Shown: positions 13,435 to 15,434 of the stretch, piece after piece
How the letters are laid out: each line of letters begins with the position of its first letter
Position numbering within the stretch: the first letter of the stretch is position 1
Assembly (NCBI GenBank): GCA_035695045.1
Contig: DASSEX010000029.1
Span: 1 to 15,434 of the forward strand
Direction: 5' to 3'
Origin: DASSKP01 sp035695045
Lineage (GTDB): Bacteria; Actinomycetota; Actinomycetes; JAFAQI01
Length of the DNA stretch: 15,434 bases
Translations under genes and position numbers: made by a program
Notes under the pieces: model-generated
Told to the model about the DNA's origin: nothing
Database searches by the model: none
The model's input: only the letters and a program-made list of their open reading frames with translations

Positions 13435-14227
13435 GCGCACGGGCCGGGCGGAGGCCGGCGGACCAGAGCTCGTGCGTCTGCACGCTCCAGAACGCTGCGA
13501 ACAGCGTGATGAACACGCCCTCGATGACCAGCGTCGCGTGCTGCCAGCTCGTCGCCAGCGCGACGACTCCGACGACGATCATCGCCAGCGCCATGCCGGA
13601 CGCGATGGCAACGTACGTGTCGCGCAGCCAACGCCTGCCGTCCCAGTGCGCCGCCGCGTTGAGCGAGACGACGACGAAGATGCAGGCGAACATCGTCAAC
13701 GCCGCCGCCGTGTGCGCGTGCGCGAGGAAGAACGTGCGCGCCGTGTAGAAGACCAGCGCCGCGGCGACCTCGACGATCACGGCGGCGGCGAACGCGATGA
13801 CCGTCGTACGCGCCGGCGAGACCCCGCGTCGCGCCGAACGCCAGCCGACGACCACCGCGAAGACGACGAGCCCGGCCGCGCCGGCGACGAGCAGCGCGAA
13901 GATGTTGTTGGCGACGTTGCCGGCGATTACGTCGCGTACGCCGTCATGCTCTCCGACCGGCGCCGACATGCAGGTGCCGATGTGTGTCGTCGGTACGAGC
14001 CCGACGATCGCGGCGGCCAGGCCCGCGACGTTGAGTAGGACGTCTTCCGGGTCGGTGTTACCGCGCAGGCAGACCAGGCAGACGCCGATCGCGACCAGCG
14101 CGCTGACGAAGTACGGCCGGACCGGCGTGTAGTAGTACGCGCTGATCGAGGCCTGGAAGCACGCGTGATGGTTGGCCGACCACTCGAAGAGGACCGCCGC
14201 GGCGAGGCCGACGACAAGCGCGACCAT
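13394..14227 (-). CDS. Polytopic membrane protein, unknown function
   Basis: This 277-residue protein has about seven hydrophobic segments. A recognisable region is QASISAYYYTPVRPYFVSAL followed by RGNTDPEDVLLNVAGLAA and VGLVPTTH, a pattern I recall from uncharacterised bacterial membrane proteins. No catalytic motif is evident, and conserved H and C residues (NHHACF, THIGTC) might bind a ligand. The only canonical start is ATG 14227. The frame reads sensibly for about 25 codons upstream (RQPEQHDYAIRTWRYLRLA) with no ATG, GTG or TTG, so the true start is uncertain. A TAGGCT box ends 5 bases before codon CTC of that extension. It follows the 54-residue gene on the same strand. Confidence 0.7.
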   Translation of the reverse strand: MVALVVGLAAAVLFEWSANHHACFQASISAYYYTPVRPYFVSALVAIGVCLVCLRGNTDPEDVLLNVAGLAAAIVGLVPTTHIGTCMSAPVGEHDGVRDVIAGNVANNIFALLVAGAAGLVVFAVVVGWRSARRGVSPARTTVIAFAAAVIVEVAAALVFYTARTFFLAHAHTAAALTMFACIFVVVSLNAAAHWDGRRWLRDTYVAIASGMALAMIVVGVVALATSWQHATLVIEGVFITLFAAFWSVQTHELWSAGLRPARAPRDRPVRQAGAEH

Positions 14228-14301
14228 CGCGAGCCGCAGGTAGCGCCACGTGCGGATCGCGTAGTCGTGCTGCTCAGGCTGCCTGTCCGTGAGGCGGAAG
14301 C

Positions 14302-14466
14302 CTAGGCGTCGATCTCCATCTGCAGGTCCTCCGACGCCGCAGTGACCGCCGCCCCGTTGGTGAGCGGCGCGACCATCCAGGCCTTGCCGCGGAGTCGCTC
14401 GGTGGCTTCCTGCATCTGTGTTGCTACCTGATCTGGCGCCACCGGCTCGATGTCTGAACCGGACAT
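14302..14466 (-). CDS. Small 54-residue protein, unknown function
   Basis: An ORF from ATG 14466 encodes a polar protein: MSGSDIEPVAPDQ, a helical segment with QMQEATERLRGKAWMVAPL, then NGAAVTAASEDLQMEIDA. Composition and codon use are coding-like, unlike the other frames. No Cys or membrane segment is present. No close ribosome binding site is seen. The family is not recognised. Its TAG stop is part of the TAGGCT box just upstream of the membrane-protein gene, and the two may form one transcript. Confidence 0.5.
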   Translation of the reverse strand: MSGSDIEPVAPDQVATQMQEATERLRGKAWMVAPLTNGAAVTAASEDLQMEIDA

Positions 14467-14540
14467 GATCTTGGTCTTCCCGCTCGGGGGATGGTGGTCG
14501 AAACCGAGAGTGCCCGAATTACCACATTCCGAAACCGCCC

Positions 14541-14630
14541 GATCCTCACCCGTCCGGGTGGTCGCGGTCCGATCCCCACCCGTCCGGGTGGTCGCGGTCC
14601 GATCCTCACCCGTCCGGGTGGTCGCGGTGG
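14541..14630. repeat. 30-bp tandem repeat, three units
   Basis: Units at 14541-14570, 14571-14600 and 14601-14630 each begin GATCC and contain the perfect 6-base hairpin CACCCG-TC-CGGGTG, followed by GTCGCGGTCC. The middle unit differs by one base, and the last in its final two. The repeat lies between the divergent starts of the 54-residue gene and the cysteine-rich gene. The stretch 14467-14705 has no gene. Confidence 0.9.
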
Positions 14631-14693
14631 CCCGTTCGGACCGTTTCGCCCGACACGCTTCTCCGAGACGCCGGTACGGCGCCAGGACCGCCG

Positions 14694-14705
14694 TACGGTC
14701 GCGGC
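14694..14705 (+). promoter_or_regulatory. -10 box for a leaderless transcript
   Basis: TACGGT (14694-14699) fits TANNNT and ends 6 bases before GTG 14706, the same spacing as the TAGGGT box before rmlB. No ribosome binding site lies between. Confidence 0.45.
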
Positions 14706-14909
14706 GTGGACGGGCTCTGCGCAGGCTGCTGCGGGTCAGGCGTGTGCTGGGTGTGCCTCGGCACCGGCGAGCTGGAGGTTGCCCGCGGCCTGCGGGTGGA
14801 GTGTCACAAGTGTGACGGGTCGGCCTGCTGCCACCTGTGCACCGACGGGGCGCCCGGAGACGCGTTGGGCCGGCAGGGTCAGAGCCGGCGCGGACGCCGC
14901 GCGAGCTAG
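14706..14909 (+). CDS. Cysteine-rich mini zinc-finger protein, DnaJ-like CxxCxG repeats
   Basis: This 67-residue protein starts at GTG 14706. Four CxxC pairs are visible: C5-C8, C14-C17, C33-C36 and C42-C45. Glycines follow as in CxxCxGxG (CWVCLGTG, CHKCDG), the arrangement of the DnaJ central zinc domain with two zinc sites, here without a J domain. Residues after about 48 are basic and probably disordered. It may bind zinc and unfolded protein or nucleic acid; this is inference. A TACGGT box 6 bases upstream suggests a leaderless mRNA. A minus-strand ORF overlaps most of it; the cysteine pattern favours this strand. Confidence 0.6.
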   Translation: MDGLCAGCCGSGVCWVCLGTGELEVARGLRVECHKCDGSACCHLCTDGAPGDALGRQGQSRRGRRAS

Positions 14910-15020
14910 CGCGACCTCAACGGGCGGGCCGCCCAGGAGACGGCCGATGACGACGGCGACGGGCAGCGCCGCCGCAAGGTACAGGCCCACCCCGAGCAGG
15001 ATTGCCGTCCCGATCGCCAT
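14736..15020 (-). CDS. Possible small membrane protein, antisense to the cysteine-rich gene
   Basis: From ATG 15020 this ORF has AGGGGG 6 bases upstream and begins with a clear hydrophobic helix, AIGTAILLGVGLYLAAALPV, then AVVIGRLLGG. The first 40 or so residues look like a real single-span protein. The rest (after about 45) overlaps the cysteine-rich gene in antisense and looks less convincing. Both could be genuine with overlapping 3' ends, or the true stop has been lost by mutation. Function unknown. Confidence 0.4.
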   Translation of the reverse strand: MAIGTAILLGVGLYLAAALPVAVVIGRLLGGPPVEVALARAASAPALTLPAQRVSGRPVGAQVAAGRPVTLVTLHPQAAGNLQLAGAEAHPAHA

Positions 15021-15191
15021 CGCCATCCCCCTGAAAATGCTCGCTCAGCACTTGCAGAGGAGATGTCGTCCCGCGATCCCGCCCGACTGAGCCCGCGCGA
15101 GGCAAACCGGCAGAAGAGACTCGGCCTCGCGGTGCGCCGGTCCTAGATCATTTCGACCGAAAGAACTAGTTACCTGAACGGCAGGCGTCGC

Positions 15192-15230
15192 GTCAGACCG
15201 GCACGTCAGGCCGGCACGTCAGACCAGCAC
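15192..15230. repeat. 13-bp tandem repeat, three units
   Basis: GTCAGACCGGCAC, GTCAGGCCGGCAC and GTCAGACCAGCAC follow each other without gaps, each differing by one base. The last unit covers the stop codon of the minus-strand gene ending at 15219. The gap 15027-15191 shows no convincing gene. Confidence 0.75.
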
Positions 15231-15422
15231 GTTCAGGTGCATGATGCCGTGCCAGGAAGCGACCGTTGCCGCGGCAGCCGCCATGCCCGCGATCGCCATT
15301 GCCGCCGTGGGCTGCCACGTCCGGGTGCGCGCCGGCGCGCGCTTGACGGTCGACGCTGTCAGCAGTGCCGCGAGGAGCGCGAACTGCACGAACAGCGACG
15401 GGTAGGCCCAGTCGAAGTCCAT
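15219..15422 (-). CDS. Small two-span membrane protein, possibly cut by the right edge
   Basis: The frame encodes MDFDWAYPSLFVQFALLAAL, a polar link with KRAPARTRTW, then a second hydrophobic segment AMAIAGMAAAAATVASW ending HGIMHLNVLV. It starts at ATG 15422 but stays open to the window edge, so a longer protein is possible; no ribosome binding site is visible in the 12 bases left. Family not recognised. Confidence 0.5.
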   Translation of the reverse strand: MDFDWAYPSLFVQFALLAALLTASTVKRAPARTRTWQPTAAMAIAGMAAAAATVASWHGIMHLNVLV

Positions 15423-15434
15423 CCCGGAGTGCAG

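Noticed and set aside
12322..13440. 372-residue minus-strand ORF opposite the HAD gene
   Set aside because: It runs through the tandem repeats and the antisense of a well-supported HAD hydrolase, with no motif of its own.
14541..14630. CRISPR array
   Set aside because: Units are directly adjacent with no variable spacers, and no cas gene is present.
15063..15146. 27-residue plus-strand ORF after an AGAGGAG
   Set aside because: The ribosome binding site touches the ATG with no spacing, and the peptide is short and basic with no recognisable feature.

Overview
The window comes from a high-GC Gram-positive bacterium (Actinomycetota). Base composition is strongly GC-rich, third positions are almost all G or C, GTG starts are common, and several genes appear to lack a 5' leader. 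It also carries actinobacterial gene types: an NlpC/P60 hydrolase behind a c-di-AMP riboswitch, DUF559/AbiEi-type proteins and PGPGW membrane domains. I cannot fix the order or genus from sequence alone. No rRNA, tRNA, transposase or CRISPR array was seen.

Layout. 1-650 is a sparsely coding stretch with one small conserved-looking minus-strand ORF whose N-terminus seems frameshifted, and a GC-rich structured region. 734-1702 is a DUF559-type nuclease-like gene bracketed by two near-identical long hairpins (653-730, 1805-1883). 1946-2338 is a small GHKL ATPase of the anti-sigma kinase type, convergent with a low-molecular-weight tyrosine phosphatase (2335-2976). That phosphatase is divergent from rmlD (3013-3885). 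3857-5395 is a cation antiporter fused to a PGPGW domain, with a yybP-ykoY Mn2+ riboswitch upstream. 5639-6127 is a secreted NlpC/P60 hydrolase with a ydaO c-di-AMP riboswitch upstream. 6315-6683 holds hairpins and a repeated palindrome. 6684-7978 is a two-gene unit: an XRE/degenerate nucleotidyltransferase-like protein, then a BcrC-type phosphatase. 7994-9697 is a polyprenyl sugar-phosphate transferase and a small membrane protein. 9774-12266 holds rmlC-rmlA, divergent from rmlB. 12355-14466 holds a small helical protein, a second copy of the repeated palindrome with tandem repeats, a HAD phosphatase, a polytopic membrane protein and a 54-residue protein. 14541-15434 holds a 30-bp tandem repeat, a cysteine-rich mini zinc protein, a possible antisense membrane ORF and the C-terminal part of another membrane protein.

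How the genes fit together. Most recognised genes serve the cell envelope. RmlA, RmlB, RmlC and RmlD together make dTDP-L-rhamnose. The sugar transferase loads the first sugar on undecaprenyl phosphate, BcrC regenerates that carrier, and the NlpC/P60 enzyme cuts peptidoglycan. The phosphatase could control exopolysaccharide synthesis, as LMW-PTPs do elsewhere, but this is inference. Two metabolite or metal riboswitches 0.5 kb apart link the envelope and ion genes to c-di-AMP and Mn2+.

The most notable sequence-level observations are the two riboswitches, the very short divergent promoter regions with TANNNT boxes placed for leaderless transcripts, the twin hairpins around the DUF559 gene, and the shared palindrome at about 6513 and 12558. 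I see no clear case for a wholly new multi-gene system.
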